64,000 bases of DNA from Nocardia pneumoniae NBRC 100136 (lineage in GTDB: Bacteria; Actinomycetota; Actinomycetes; Mycobacteriales; Mycobacteriaceae): positions 22,905 to 86,904 of the forward strand of contig NZ_BAGF01000147.1 in NCBI RefSeq assembly GCF_000308755.1. The letters run 5' to 3'. The notes beneath the pieces are model-generated. The model had not been told where the DNA came from. It saw only the letters and a program-made list of their open reading frames with translations, and searched no databases. Made by a program: the position numbers and the translations under genes. Below are positions 23,301-31,879 of the stretch, one piece after another. How positions within the stretch are numbered: the first letter of the stretch is position 1; each line of letters begins with the position of its first letter.

Positions 23301-26300
23301 GACCATCCGATGCAGTGGATCCTGGCCCGGCGCGAGTGCACCGATCTGCAGGCCGCTCAACCGCATCACGAGGTTGTGTTCGTCGTCGAGCAGATCCACG
23401 TCGGCACGCAGCCGGGCGCGGGGATCGCGACGCGCCACCACGGTGATCCGCTCGGGCAGCGGCGCCACCAGCCGCACGGCCGCGACACCGACCGGCACCA
23501 GCGTGCCCTCGTCGATCCGGGCGTCGGCGAACAGCAGAGCCGCGGACTGCATCGCGGCATCGACGACCGTGGGGTGGGCGAGGTGGCCGGAGTCCGCGGC
23601 GATGGTGCCGTCGACGGTGGCCACGACCGCCTCCGCACCGACGCGCACGGAGGTGACGCGGCGGAAGGCCGGGCCGTACTGCAGCCCGGCCGCGGCCAGC
23701 CCGCTGTAGAACATCTGCGGGTCGACGTCCAGACCGACGTCCAGGGTGGGAACCGTGACCTTCGTAGGCTTGTGGCTGCCGGTCAGCGTGCGGCCGAACG
23801 CGTGCACCGTCCAGGCCGTCCCGGTCGCGGAGCGCGATCGGATCATGAAGCGGCCGCTGGCCTCCTCGACGGTCAGCGCCACCAGCGGCACATCCGGCGC
23901 GCCCATGATCAGCGGGGCCACGAACCGAACCTGTTCCAGCGCAACGCGTTCCACGCCCAGACGGGCGGCCGTGGCGCTCAGCGCGGCATCCAGGTACGCC
24001 GCGCCCGGCATGATCTTGACGCCGTTGACCACATGGTCGGCCAGCCATGGCAGCAGTTCGGTGCCGACCTGCAGCAGCCAGTCCGGCCTGCCCTCGACGT
24101 CGGGGTCGCCGAGCATGGCGTAGGTGCCGGGGGTGCCCAACCGTGCCTGCTCGAACAGCGGCAGCGCCGAATGCAGCCGGGCCCGCTGCCAGGGATAGCG
24201 CGGCAGCGGCACGTGCGGGGTGGCGGGGTGATGCGCCGGGAACAACTCGTCGAGGTCGAGCACGCCCGCGCCGTACAGGCCGACGAGGGTGCGGCGGATG
24301 CTCACCGAATCCGGCTGCTTGCGATCCAGTGTCGCCACCGTCGTGCCGTTGACGTCCGCGCCGAGCAGAGCCTCGCGAATGTTGCCCGACAGCACCGGGT
24401 GCGGGCCGACCTCCAGGAAGACCCGGCTGGCCGCGCCGATCAGCTTGGTGACCGCGTCGGCGAACCGGACCGGCTGCCGCACGTTCGCGCACCAGTACTC
24501 GGCGTCCCAGTCGGGGCCGGAAACCGGCTCGCCGGTGACCGAGGAGTACAGCGGCACGGTCGGCGCCATCGGGCTCAGCCCGGCCAGCGCCGCACGCAGC
24601 TCGTCCAGGATGGGGTCCATCAACCGGCTGTGGTATGGCACCTCGACGCGCAGTCGGCGCGCGAAAACGCCGTCCTCGGTGAGCTTTTCGGCGATCTCGT
24701 CCAGGCGGTCGACGTCACCGGACAAGGTCAGCGAGCTCGCGCTGTTGATCGCGGCGACATCCACCCGCCGGTCGTCGCCGACGAGCTCGCGGACCTGCTC
24801 GAGCGACATCCCGACCGCGAGCATGCCGCCCGAACCGGCGGTCGTCGCCTGCAACCGGGCCCGGTGATAGGCCACCAGCACCGCGTCACGCAGCGACAGC
24901 ATGCCGCTGACGTAGGCCGCCGACACCTCACCGACGCTGTGCCCCACCACGGCTGCGGGCCGGATGCCGTACTCGGCCAGCTCCCGCACCAGCGCCACCT
25001 GCACGAGGAAGTTGGCTGGTTGCGCCACCTCGGTGCTGCCGACCCGTGACTGCTCCTCGGGCCGCAGCAGCTCCTCGATGATCGACCAGCCCGCGATCGC
25101 GCGGAACTCCGTATCGATCGACGCGGCGGTCTCGGCGAACACGCCATCGCCGCTGAGCAGTTCACGGGCCATCCCCCACCACTGCGGACCCATGCCCGAG
25201 AACACGAACACCGGTTCGGCTGTCCGCGCCACGATCGTCCGCGCCGCGTCGCGGCCCTCTCCGGCGGCGAACCGGCGCAGATCCCGGACCAGGTCGGCGG
25301 TGTCGCCGACCAGCATGCCCGTGCGGTACTGATGGTGTGCCATGCGGGTCCACGCGGCCTCGGCCAGCCGGTCCGGGTCGGCGCCCGCGGTGATCAGATC
25401 GGCGAACCGGCCGGCCAGCGCACGTGCCGCGCCGGTACTGCGCGCCGAAACCGGCAGGACGCCGAAATGCCGTGCGCGCGAGGGAGGTTCGGTGTGGTCC
25501 GGCCGAAACTCCTGCAGAATGGCGTGGGCGTTGGTGCCGCCGTAGCCGAAGCCGTTGACCGCGATCGTCATCGGCTCGGCGTCGTCGGGCAGCGTTTCCG
25601 CCTCGAGCTGGACGTGCAGTCCCAACTCGTCGAAGGGAATGTCGGGATTGGGTTTGTCGAGCCAGCCCTGCGGCGGGATGGTGCGATGGTGGATCGCCAG
25701 CGCCGATTTGATCACGCTCGCGATACCGGCCGAGGCCTCGGTGTGACCGAGTGTCGACTTCACCGAGCCGACGCCCAGCGAGCGCGTGCGCCCCGCGGCC
25801 GCGCCGAAAACCCGTCCGAGCGCGCGCAACTCGACCGGATCGCCGACCAGCGTGCCGGTACCGTGCGCCTCGACATAGGTGATCGTGTCCGGCGCGAGCC
25901 CCGCGCGCCCGCATACCGAACGAGCCAGGGCTTCTTGGGATTCGGCGTTGGGCACGGTGATCGCCGTGGTACGGCCGTCCTGATTGGAGCCGGTCGCCTT
26001 GACCACCGCGTAGATCCGGTCGCCGTCGCCGATGGCGTCGTCGAGCTTCTTCAGTACCACCATGCCCGCGCCCTCGCCGCGCCCGTAGCCGTCGGCCGAG
26101 GCGTCGAAGGACTTGCAGCGGCCGTCCGCGGCCAGGAAGCCGCCCTTGCACATCAGTACGAACGTCTCCGGTTGCAGCATCACGTTCACGCCGCCCGCGA
26201 GCGCCACCTCGCAGTCGCCGTTCTCGAGCGCCTGACACGCGAGGTGAAAGGCGACCAGCGACGAGGAGCACGCGGTGTCGACCGTGAGAGCGGGGCCGAC

Positions 26301-26792
26301 CAGGTTGAGCGTGTAGGCGATCCGGTTGGACAGCATGGTGTAGGACGCACTGGCCGGGGTGTGCATGTCGGTGTAGAACAGGGCCGGGCCGACCACGCCG
26401 ATCACCGACTGGTCCACCACGAACCCGCCGACGTACACGCCGACCGACCCGCCCGCCGCGTGCCGCGCCATCCCGGCGTCGTCGAGCGCCTCCCAGGTCA
26501 CCTCGAGCATCAGGCGCTGCTGCGGATCCAGCACGGTCGCCTCGCGGGCGGAGATGCCGAAGAAGTCCGGGTCGAACTCCCACGGGTCGCTCGTCATGAA
26601 TGCCGCGCGCTTGGTGTAGCTGCGGCCCGGTGTGCGCGGTTCCGGATCGTAGTAGCGGCGGTAATCCCAGCGATCGGCCGGTATCTCGATCACACCGTCG
26701 CGTTTGTCCAGGACGAATTCCCAAAAGGTGTCGGGCGAGTCGATTCCGCCTGCGAATCTGCAGCCGATGCCGACAATTGCAATATCCGACAT
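20373..26792 (-). CDS. Mas-like fully reducing type I polyketide synthase (KS-AT-DH-ER-KR-ACP)
   Basis: The 2139-residue synthase has one complete reducing module. KS covers about 1-430 (VDTACSSS with the Cys near 173; VEAHGTGT; GHTEAS). AT covers about 530-850 (GHSVGE near 618). DH covers about 900-1190 (HVVNGVKIMPG near 919). ER covers about 1410-1720 (IHGAAGGVGTAAIQVAK). KR covers about 1740-1930 (TGGFGGFGMAIG; GQYNYCAAN). ACP lies near 2056 (LGLDSLMAVEL). Domain order and length match mycobacterial Mas/Pks2-type iterative synthases that extend a fatty acid. The AT specificity position reads VPYH, neither HAFH (malonyl) nor YASH (methylmalonyl), so the extender is open. There is no loading domain or thioesterase. 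ATG 26792 has GGAGG six bases upstream; an ATG two codons earlier abuts that site. Confidence 0.92.
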   Translation of the reverse strand: MSDIAIVGIGCRFAGGIDSPDTFWEFVLDKRDGVIEIPADRWDYRRYYDPEPRTPGRSYTKRAAFMTSDPWEFDPDFFGISAREATVLDPQQRLMLEVTWEALDDAGMARHAAGGSVGVYVGGFVVDQSVIGVVGPALFYTDMHTPASASYTMLSNRIAYTLNLVGPALTVDTACSSSLVAFHLACQALENGDCEVALAGGVNVMLQPETFVLMCKGGFLAADGRCKSFDASADGYGRGEGAGMVVLKKLDDAIGDGDRIYAVVKATGSNQDGRTTAITVPNAESQEALARSVCGRAGLAPDTITYVEAHGTGTLVGDPVELRALGRVFGAAAGRTRSLGVGSVKSTLGHTEASAGIASVIKSALAIHHRTIPPQGWLDKPNPDIPFDELGLHVQLEAETLPDDAEPMTIAVNGFGYGGTNAHAILQEFRPDHTEPPSRARHFGVLPVSARSTGAARALAGRFADLITAGADPDRLAEAAWTRMAHHQYRTGMLVGDTADLVRDLRRFAAGEGRDAARTIVARTAEPVFVFSGMGPQWWGMARELLSGDGVFAETAASIDTEFRAIAGWSIIEELLRPEEQSRVGSTEVAQPANFLVQVALVRELAEYGIRPAAVVGHSVGEVSAAYVSGMLSLRDAVLVAYHRARLQATTAGSGGMLAVGMSLEQVRELVGDDRRVDVAAINSASSLTLSGDVDRLDEIAEKLTEDGVFARRLRVEVPYHSRLMDPILDELRAALAGLSPMAPTVPLYSSVTGEPVSGPDWDAEYWCANVRQPVRFADAVTKLIGAASRVFLEVGPHPVLSGNIREALLGADVNGTTVATLDRKQPDSVSIRRTLVGLYGAGVLDLDELFPAHHPATPHVPLPRYPWQRARLHSALPLFEQARLGTPGTYAMLGDPDVEGRPDWLLQVGTELLPWLADHVVNGVKIMPGAAYLDAALSATAARLGVERVALEQVRFVAPLIMGAPDVPLVALTVEEASGRFMIRSRSATGTAWTVHAFGRTLTGSHKPTKVTVPTLDVGLDVDPQMFYSGLAAAGLQYGPAFRRVTSVRVGAEAVVATVDGTIAADSGHLAHPTVVDAAMQSAALLFADARIDEGTLVPVGVAAVRLVAPLPERITVVARRDPRARLRADVDLLDDEHNLVMRLSGLQIGALAPGQDPLHRMVDFYYAETLEQREPLDPAALPQDSVTTVIVALGSGCRRAGQLAAAVPGSRLYVPAVTARELASDLAATLAAAKAEGADRLHVCVVAGTVEDDLADLWTLERIAVALDAFVHPETTEEGPKSVFGDGWCHATLVTERAFALPDSPIPPNSNHAALAGARRVLLNEQSALRWRLIDVEPDTEIAALIKELAVPGAFWNDNLDEVVLRAGKRWAPVVIKPLQERLDALDTAEPLTDPEANFALDLPRTRLLSALAWRRCPRREPGPGRVEVRMKIVGLNYKDPLKVIGLLGERELAPTYFGTVPGMEGVGEVVRVGEGITDLTVGDLVAVAAKGMMRRYVVVDRQLTIPLPADADPAYCTSTIAFGTAEYALLDLARLEPGETVLIHGAAGGVGTAAIQVAKDRGARIIGTASTDERRAHVLALGADHAIDSRSLNFVDDVLELTGGKGVEVVLSSAPGEILRQNFNAVAEFGRIVEVGKADIYTGGLLELANFDKNVAYFSMDLDRLVAVDAQRLARLLQRVYEKVLAGTYTPLPYTLFESDEVARAFEETIRSTGLARIALRMDSPTPAVRPYLPEVEIDSAATYLVTGGFGGFGMAIGRWLVLRGARRLVLLGRGGASTEEARRQLEAWRTIGVDVVEEHADVTDPQAVAAIVARAHSGEHPLRGVFHAAGAVADNRLAAMEFEQLAEVYRPKVHGARLLHRAVADAGIGLDMFVLCSSGGSMYGIYGQYNYCAANVAVESLAEEWSRAGERALCVGWGHLSGATGGMASDETARKYLDLVGFDPIDMADATAYLEQTLRLGVARAAIIPTDWAKLTGTFPQLTRTGRTIALAQASAKDTSELARLRAEVAAIEESKRGAFVARKMAEELAVVMGVPVESIDMTVPVPELGLDSLMAVELGARVTKTLGIDLMSLQMGRSFSLEQAGPKVAELILAADVGQSQAVPDAATLMAEPMASNGAAAEPVAALVAAEARP

Positions 26793-27059
26793 GCACATCC
26801 TCCGGGTCGAATCCAGTTGATCGCCATTCTTCTCCGGCGATCCACGAATTAGCGTGTGCGCGATTGGCAATGGCCCCAGCGTAACGGCCGCCACACCAGC
26901 CGTCGCTCGCTCAGGGAGAGTTCACAATCCCCCGACCAACCGGCTTGTGGCATTTCGAAATTCCGGGTTCTTCGGCCGTGAAAAGGCTTGGGGTTGCCTA
27001 TCTTTCACCTGTTCGTAGACCCTCGTCGAAATACGATGTCATGCGATTAGGAGGCGGCA
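26793..27059. promoter_or_regulatory. Divergent promoter region of the PKS operon and the MmpL exporter
   Basis: This 267-base region separates two divergent start codons and is less G+C-rich than its surroundings. It should contain both promoters, which would allow synthesis and export genes to be controlled together. I found no convincing palindromic operator. Confidence 0.5.
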
Positions 27060-29252
27060 TTGTTCGCCGAGTTCACGCGCTGGACCGATACGCTTGTCCG
27101 GCGGCGATTCACCGTCATCGGGCTCGTCGTCGCGGGACTGCTCGCGCTCGGTGTGTACGGCCTCGGGTTGGGCGATCACCTCAGCGTCAGCGGGTGGCAC
27201 GATCCCACGTCCGAATCGGCGCGGGCGGCTCGGCTGAAAAACGAGGCCTTCGGCCACGACCACATCGCCGACGTGCTCTTGTTGTTCCACGCCCCGTCAG
27301 GCAAAACGATCGATGATCCCACCTTCGCCGCAACGGTCGTCGGCCACTTGAACGGCCTGCCGCAACGCTTTCCAGGCCAGATCACCAAGATCAACGCCAC
27401 CTACTGGCCCACCGACACCGGCCTCGCGCTGCCGGATATCTTCGGCTCCGAGGGCCGCGACTACGCCTTCGCCTCCGTCGCCATTCGCGGCAACGGCGAC
27501 ACGGAGGTGATGCGCAACTACCGAAAGGTCGCCGACCAGTTCCGGATACCCGGCATCGATATGGAGATCGCGGGCGGGCAGCCGGTCGCGGCGGCTCTCA
27601 ACGACACCATGGCCCACGACCAGCGACGCATGGAGCTGTTCGCCGTTCCCGCCGTGGCGGTGCTGCTGTTCTTCCTGTTCGGCGGCGTCGTGGCGGCCGC
27701 GCTCCCGCTCATCGTCGGCGGGCTGACCGTGCTGGGGGCGTGGGGGATCATTCGCGCCCTGACCACGGTCACCGAGGTGAACTCCTTCGTCTCGCCGGTG
27801 GTCTCGATGATCGGTCTCGGCCTGGCCATCGACTACGGCCTGTTCATCGTGAGCCGGTTCCGGGAGGAGCTGGCCGACGGCCACGAGGTGCCCGACGCGG
27901 TACGGCGCGCGGTCGCCACCGCCGGGCGGACCGTCGTGTTCTCCGCGACCATCGTGGTGGTCGCCGCGACCGCCATTCTGCTGTTCCCGCAGGGCTTCCT
28001 GCGCTCTTTCGCCTTCGGCGCGATGGTGACGGTGGCACTGGCGGCGCTGATCTCGATCACATTGCTGCCCGCCATGCTGGCCGTGCTCGGCCGGCGCGTG
28101 GACTGGCTGGGGTTCAACCGGTTCCATAAGCGCCGGGCGAGCGATCGCGGGCAGCACAATGCGTGGGGCCGGGTCGCCGGGTGGGTCATGAGAAGGCCGC
28201 TGGCCGTGGCCGTTGTGCTGGTGGCCGTGCTGGTCGTGCTCATCGTCCCGGTGCGCGAGGTGGCCTTCGGCGGCATCACCGAGCGCTTCCTGCCGCCGCG
28301 GCATCCGGCCCGCACGGCGCAGCAGCACTTCGATCAGGTCTTCCCGCTGCGGCAGATCAATCCGGTCGACCTGGTGCTGATCACCCATAACACGGCCGAC
28401 GTCGACGCGGTGGTCGCGCAGGCCGGCCGGGCCCCCGGACTCATCGCGCCGTTTCCGCGCGCACTGCAGGGACCGGGGCATCCGAGCGTTTACACCACCT
28501 CGACCGTGTTGCGCGACGCGCACGACGCGAACGCGACCATCGACTACCTGCGGTCCATGCCCGTGCCGAAAGGAACGACCGTGCTGGTCGGCGGGCAGCC
28601 CGCGCTGCAGCGCGACAGCGTCGACGCGCTGCTGCGCCGGATGCCGCTGATGATCGCGCTCGTCTTTCTCGTCACCACCGTGCTGATGGTGCTGGCCTTC
28701 GGCTCAGTGGTGCTGCCGTTGCAGGCCGCGGCGCTGAATCTGCTCGGGCTCGGCTCCACGCTCGGCATTCTCACCTGGATCTTCGTCGAGGGTCACGGCG
28801 CGGGTCTGCTGGACTTCACCCCGCAGCCGATCATGGCGCTGGTGCTGGTGCTGATCATCGCCGTGATCTACGGCCTGTCCACCGACTACGAGATATTCCT
28901 GCTCGCCCGCATCGTGGAGGCGCGGGCGGCCGGTGCGACGACCACCGAGGCGGTACGCGTCGGCATCGCGCGCACCGGCTGGATCATCACCGCCGCCGCC
29001 CTGATCCTGTTGGTGGTGACCGGGGCCTTCGCCCTGTCGGATCTGGTCATGATGCAGTACATCGCCTACGGCATGGTCGCGGCGCTGTTCATCGACGCGA
29101 CGGTCCTGCGCCTGCTGCTGGTGCCCGCGACCATGCGGCTACTCGGCGACACCTGCTGGTGGGCCCCGTCCTGGCTGCGGCGCGGCGTGCGGCGCCGCGC
29201 CGCTCCCGAGCCCGAGGATTTCCGGACCGAAGCTGTCTCAGAACGCCCGTAG
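27060..29252 (+). CDS. MmpL-family RND lipid exporter
   Basis: This 730-residue membrane protein has the RND/MmpL layout: one helix at about 19-39, an outer domain of about 135 residues (GWHDPTSESARAA near its start), a block of about five helices with the proton-relay-like motif GLGLAIDYGLFIVSRFREEL, a second outer domain, and a final helix block with YGLSTDYEIFLLARIVEAR. It ends RLLGDTCWWAPSWLRR, as many mycobacterial MmpL proteins do. MmpL proteins move complex lipids or siderophores across the inner membrane. The TTG start follows TAGGAGGCGGCA. Being divergent from the Mas-like PKS, it probably exports that synthase's product. Confidence 0.88.
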   Translation: MFAEFTRWTDTLVRRRFTVIGLVVAGLLALGVYGLGLGDHLSVSGWHDPTSESARAARLKNEAFGHDHIADVLLLFHAPSGKTIDDPTFAATVVGHLNGLPQRFPGQITKINATYWPTDTGLALPDIFGSEGRDYAFASVAIRGNGDTEVMRNYRKVADQFRIPGIDMEIAGGQPVAAALNDTMAHDQRRMELFAVPAVAVLLFFLFGGVVAAALPLIVGGLTVLGAWGIIRALTTVTEVNSFVSPVVSMIGLGLAIDYGLFIVSRFREELADGHEVPDAVRRAVATAGRTVVFSATIVVVAATAILLFPQGFLRSFAFGAMVTVALAALISITLLPAMLAVLGRRVDWLGFNRFHKRRASDRGQHNAWGRVAGWVMRRPLAVAVVLVAVLVVLIVPVREVAFGGITERFLPPRHPARTAQQHFDQVFPLRQINPVDLVLITHNTADVDAVVAQAGRAPGLIAPFPRALQGPGHPSVYTTSTVLRDAHDANATIDYLRSMPVPKGTTVLVGGQPALQRDSVDALLRRMPLMIALVFLVTTVLMVLAFGSVVLPLQAAALNLLGLGSTLGILTWIFVEGHGAGLLDFTPQPIMALVLVLIIAVIYGLSTDYEIFLLARIVEARAAGATTTEAVRVGIARTGWIITAAALILLVVTGAFALSDLVMMQYIAYGMVAALFIDATVLRLLLVPATMRLLGDTCWWAPSWLRRGVRRRAAPEPEDFRTEAVSERP

Positions 29253-29269
29253 CCCGACCGGGACGGGCG
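29244..29269. terminator. Hairpin between the convergent MmpL and MFS genes
   Basis: CGCCCGT (29244-29250) and ACGGGCG (29263-29269) form a perfect 7-bp stem spanning the end of the MmpL gene and the 20-base gap before the MFS stop. It could serve both directions. Confidence 0.45.
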
Positions 29270-29272
29270 CGG

Positions 29273-30691
29273 TCAGCTCGCGGTCGACCAGCTCCACGGA
29301 CTCGTCGCCGCCCGTGCACGGTCCGGCAGTGCCAGCGTGAGCGCGGCGAGGCCGAGGGCCGCGGCGGCGATGGCCGAGAGCATGATCATGCTGCCCGACA
29401 GCGTGTGCGCGCGGAAGAACAGCGCGCTGAGCACCGCCAGTCCGACCGAATTTCCGATCTGTTCGATGGTGGGGAGCAAACCCGACGCCTCCCCCATGGC
29501 CCGATCGTCCAGTTCCGCCAGCATCAGCGGCTGCAGCGGCACACCGAACGCCCCCACCCCGAAGCCCGCGAGGAACACCGGCCCGGCCACCAGCGGCAGG
29601 TTCACCGCGCCTGATCCCACGTACAGGTATCCCACCCCCACCGCGACGCACCCGCCGAAGACGGCGATACCGGCGGCAAGCGCCCGAATCCCCCAGCGGC
29701 CCACCAGTATCGGCGACAGCACCGCGCCCGCGCCCGCGCCGAGGGCGAACGGTGTCATGGCGACACCGGTCCGCAGCGCGGAGAACCGCAGCACGTCCTG
29801 CAGCAGGATCGAGACGGTGAACACGAACGCGGTGAACAGGCCGAAGAAGCTCGTCACCAGCGCCGATCCCACCGCGAATCCCCGGTCGGCGAACAGGTCC
29901 AGCCGCACCAGCGCGCGGCCGCCGCGGCGGCGCGTCGCGCGCTCATGCGCCACGAACACCGCGCCCGACACCACCGCGGCAGCGATGCACACCCCGTGCA
30001 GCGGACGCCAGCCCGCCTGTTGGCTGTCCGACAGCGCGAACAGCAGCAGGAACAGCGCCGCGGTGGCCACCACCGCCCCGCGCAGATCCAGCGGGTCCCG
30101 ATCCGTCGCCGAGCCCAACCGCAGGTACCCCGCGGCCAGCGCGATCGCCACCACGCCCAGCGGCAGATTCATCAGGAAGATCGCGTGCCAGCCGAGCCCG
30201 AACGGATCCAGGGTGATCAGTCCGCCGCCCAGGATCGGGCCGAGCATTCCGGCGAAACCGGCTGTCGCGCCGTACACGGCGAAAGCGTACTGATGGTGCT
30301 CGCGCCGGAAGCTCGCGGTGATGATGGCGATGGTCTGTGCCGCCATTCCCGCCCCTGCCACGCCCTGGACGATCCGGGCGAGCACCAATTCAGTTGCGGA
30401 ACTGGATAGCCCGCACCATACCGAGGCCGTCGTGAAGGCCGCCGCCGACCACAGGAACATCCGGCGACGGCCGGCAATGGCGCCGACGCGTGCGGCGGTG
30501 AGCAGGACGCAGGCGAACGCCAGCGAGTACCCGGCCACCACCCACAGCTGCTCGGACCGCGACGCCCCCAACTCCGCGGTGACGACCGGGAGAGCGGTGT
30601 TGACGATCGTCACATCGATCATCTGCATGAAGACCGAGATCAGGCACGCACCGAACGATCCGAGCGCCACCGCCGCCTCTTTGCGGGTCAT
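29273..30691 (-). CDS. MFS exporter, DHA2-like (14 spans)
   Basis: The 472-residue transporter has the first-helix pattern MQMIDVTIVNTALPVV and motif C-like PILGGGLITLDPFGLGW, as in drug:H+ antiporters of the DHA2 group (EmrB/QacA type). Its ATG at 30691 overlaps the stop of the esterase gene by four bases (ATGA), so the two proteins are translationally coupled. It is convergent with the MmpL exporter. Its cargo is unknown; linkage to an antigen-85-type esterase suggests a lipid or acylated metabolite. Confidence 0.85.
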   Translation of the reverse strand: MTRKEAAVALGSFGACLISVFMQMIDVTIVNTALPVVTAELGASRSEQLWVVAGYSLAFACVLLTAARVGAIAGRRRMFLWSAAAFTTASVWCGLSSSATELVLARIVQGVAGAGMAAQTIAIITASFRREHHQYAFAVYGATAGFAGMLGPILGGGLITLDPFGLGWHAIFLMNLPLGVVAIALAAGYLRLGSATDRDPLDLRGAVVATAALFLLLFALSDSQQAGWRPLHGVCIAAAVVSGAVFVAHERATRRRGGRALVRLDLFADRGFAVGSALVTSFFGLFTAFVFTVSILLQDVLRFSALRTGVAMTPFALGAGAGAVLSPILVGRWGIRALAAGIAVFGGCVAVGVGYLYVGSGAVNLPLVAGPVFLAGFGVGAFGVPLQPLMLAELDDRAMGEASGLLPTIEQIGNSVGLAVLSALFFRAHTLSGSMIMLSAIAAAALGLAALTLALPDRARAATSPWSWSTAS

Positions 30692-31695
30692 CGAAGCGCC
30701 GCTTCGATCATCGGCCACGAATTGCGCAGGTCCTGTCGCCAGTAGCCCCAGGAGTGGGTGCCGTTCGGCCGGAAATCGAAGGTCGCCGCGACACCCAACT
30801 GGCGCAGCCGGTCCCGCAGCTGCTGCGTGCACAGGTTCGTCACCGCCTCCAGCGGGGCACCGAACAGCAGCTGATAGAGCAGGTGCGCGAAGTCGCCGTG
30901 CGCGCCATCGAGGTTGTCGAGCGGCCCGGGCTGCCCGGTCCCGGTGGAGACGTAGATCGAGATGCCGCGCAGCCGGTCGGCGTGCAGGTACGGGTCGTTC
31001 GCGCGCCACGCGGGATCGGTCGGCGGCCCCCACATGTTGACGACGTTGCCGCGCTGCTGGGTGACCACCGCCTGGACCATCGCCTGACCGGCGGGGTCGC
31101 TCGTGCGAACACAGCCGCTGTAGGAACCTATGGCCCGATACAGACCCGGTGCGGCCAGCGCCAACTGGAACACCGAGGTGCCCGCCATCGAGATGCCCGC
31201 GATGGCGTTCGCCCCGGTGCCGTTGAAGGCTGCGTCGATGAGCGGCGGCAGCTCCTTGGTCAGGAAGGTGGACCAGCGCTGCCGGCCCAACACCGGGTCG
31301 TCGCTGCGCCAGTCGGTGAAGTAGCTGCCCGCACCGCCGAACGGGACGACGACGTTCACCTGCTTGTCGCGAAAGAAATCGACGAGATCGGTGCCATCGA
31401 GCCAATTCCCGTCCGACCCGCCGTTGGCGCCGTTGAGCAGATAGAACGTCGGCGCCGGTGCGTCCGGATCGGCCGCGCGCAGCACACGAATTCGCGTGGT
31501 GTTGTTCATCGCGGCCGAATACACCTCGACCTCCGAATTCCGGTCGGATTCCGCCCGAATTTCCACTATTCGCGAGGCGCCTGCCGCAACGACGGTCGGC
31601 GGCGGGTCGGCACGGACCGGCCGGGCGCCGATCATTGTGCAGGCCACGGTGAGGACCGCGGCGAGTACCGCGCCTGTTCGCAGATATTCGGGCAT
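30688..31695 (-). CDS. Antigen 85-type secreted esterase/mycolyltransferase
   Basis: The 335-residue alpha/beta hydrolase has a signal peptide (cleavage near VRA-DPPP, about residue 30). The core matches the antigen 85/FbpA esterase family: FYLLNGANGG, DFFRDKQVNVVVPFGGAG, YFTDWRSDDP, a nucleophile motif GISMAGTS (Ser near 170) and a late His in GTHSWGYW. Family members transfer mycolic acids onto trehalose or arabinogalactan outside the membrane. Placed next to a PKS-PapA-MmpL set, it could instead finish assembly of that lipid after export. It forms an operon with the MFS gene and is divergent from a close paralogue at 31880. Confidence 0.88.
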   Translation of the reverse strand: MPEYLRTGAVLAAVLTVACTMIGARPVRADPPPTVVAAGASRIVEIRAESDRNSEVEVYSAAMNNTTRIRVLRAADPDAPAPTFYLLNGANGGSDGNWLDGTDLVDFFRDKQVNVVVPFGGAGSYFTDWRSDDPVLGRQRWSTFLTKELPPLIDAAFNGTGANAIAGISMAGTSVFQLALAAPGLYRAIGSYSGCVRTSDPAGQAMVQAVVTQQRGNVVNMWGPPTDPAWRANDPYLHADRLRGISIYVSTGTGQPGPLDNLDGAHGDFAHLLYQLLFGAPLEAVTNLCTQQLRDRLRQLGVAATFDFRPNGTHSWGYWRQDLRNSWPMIEAALR

Positions 31696-31879
31696 GTCGA
31701 CTCCTGGCCCCGGATAGGCGGGCTCGAATTCGCAGTCAATAACATCGCGTGGCCGATCCGCCAGATTTCCGAGCGATCCTGTGTTTCATACCAATTCGGC
31801 GCGGCGACCATTGCCGGAATTCCCAAACCGAGCGTGCGGCCATTGCCGTCCCGATGCGGCGGAACCTAGCGTCGAGCGC

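Noticed and set aside
20343..25049. A 4.7-kb rightward open frame
   Set aside because: It is antisense to the polyketide synthase, with low-complexity composition and no motif.
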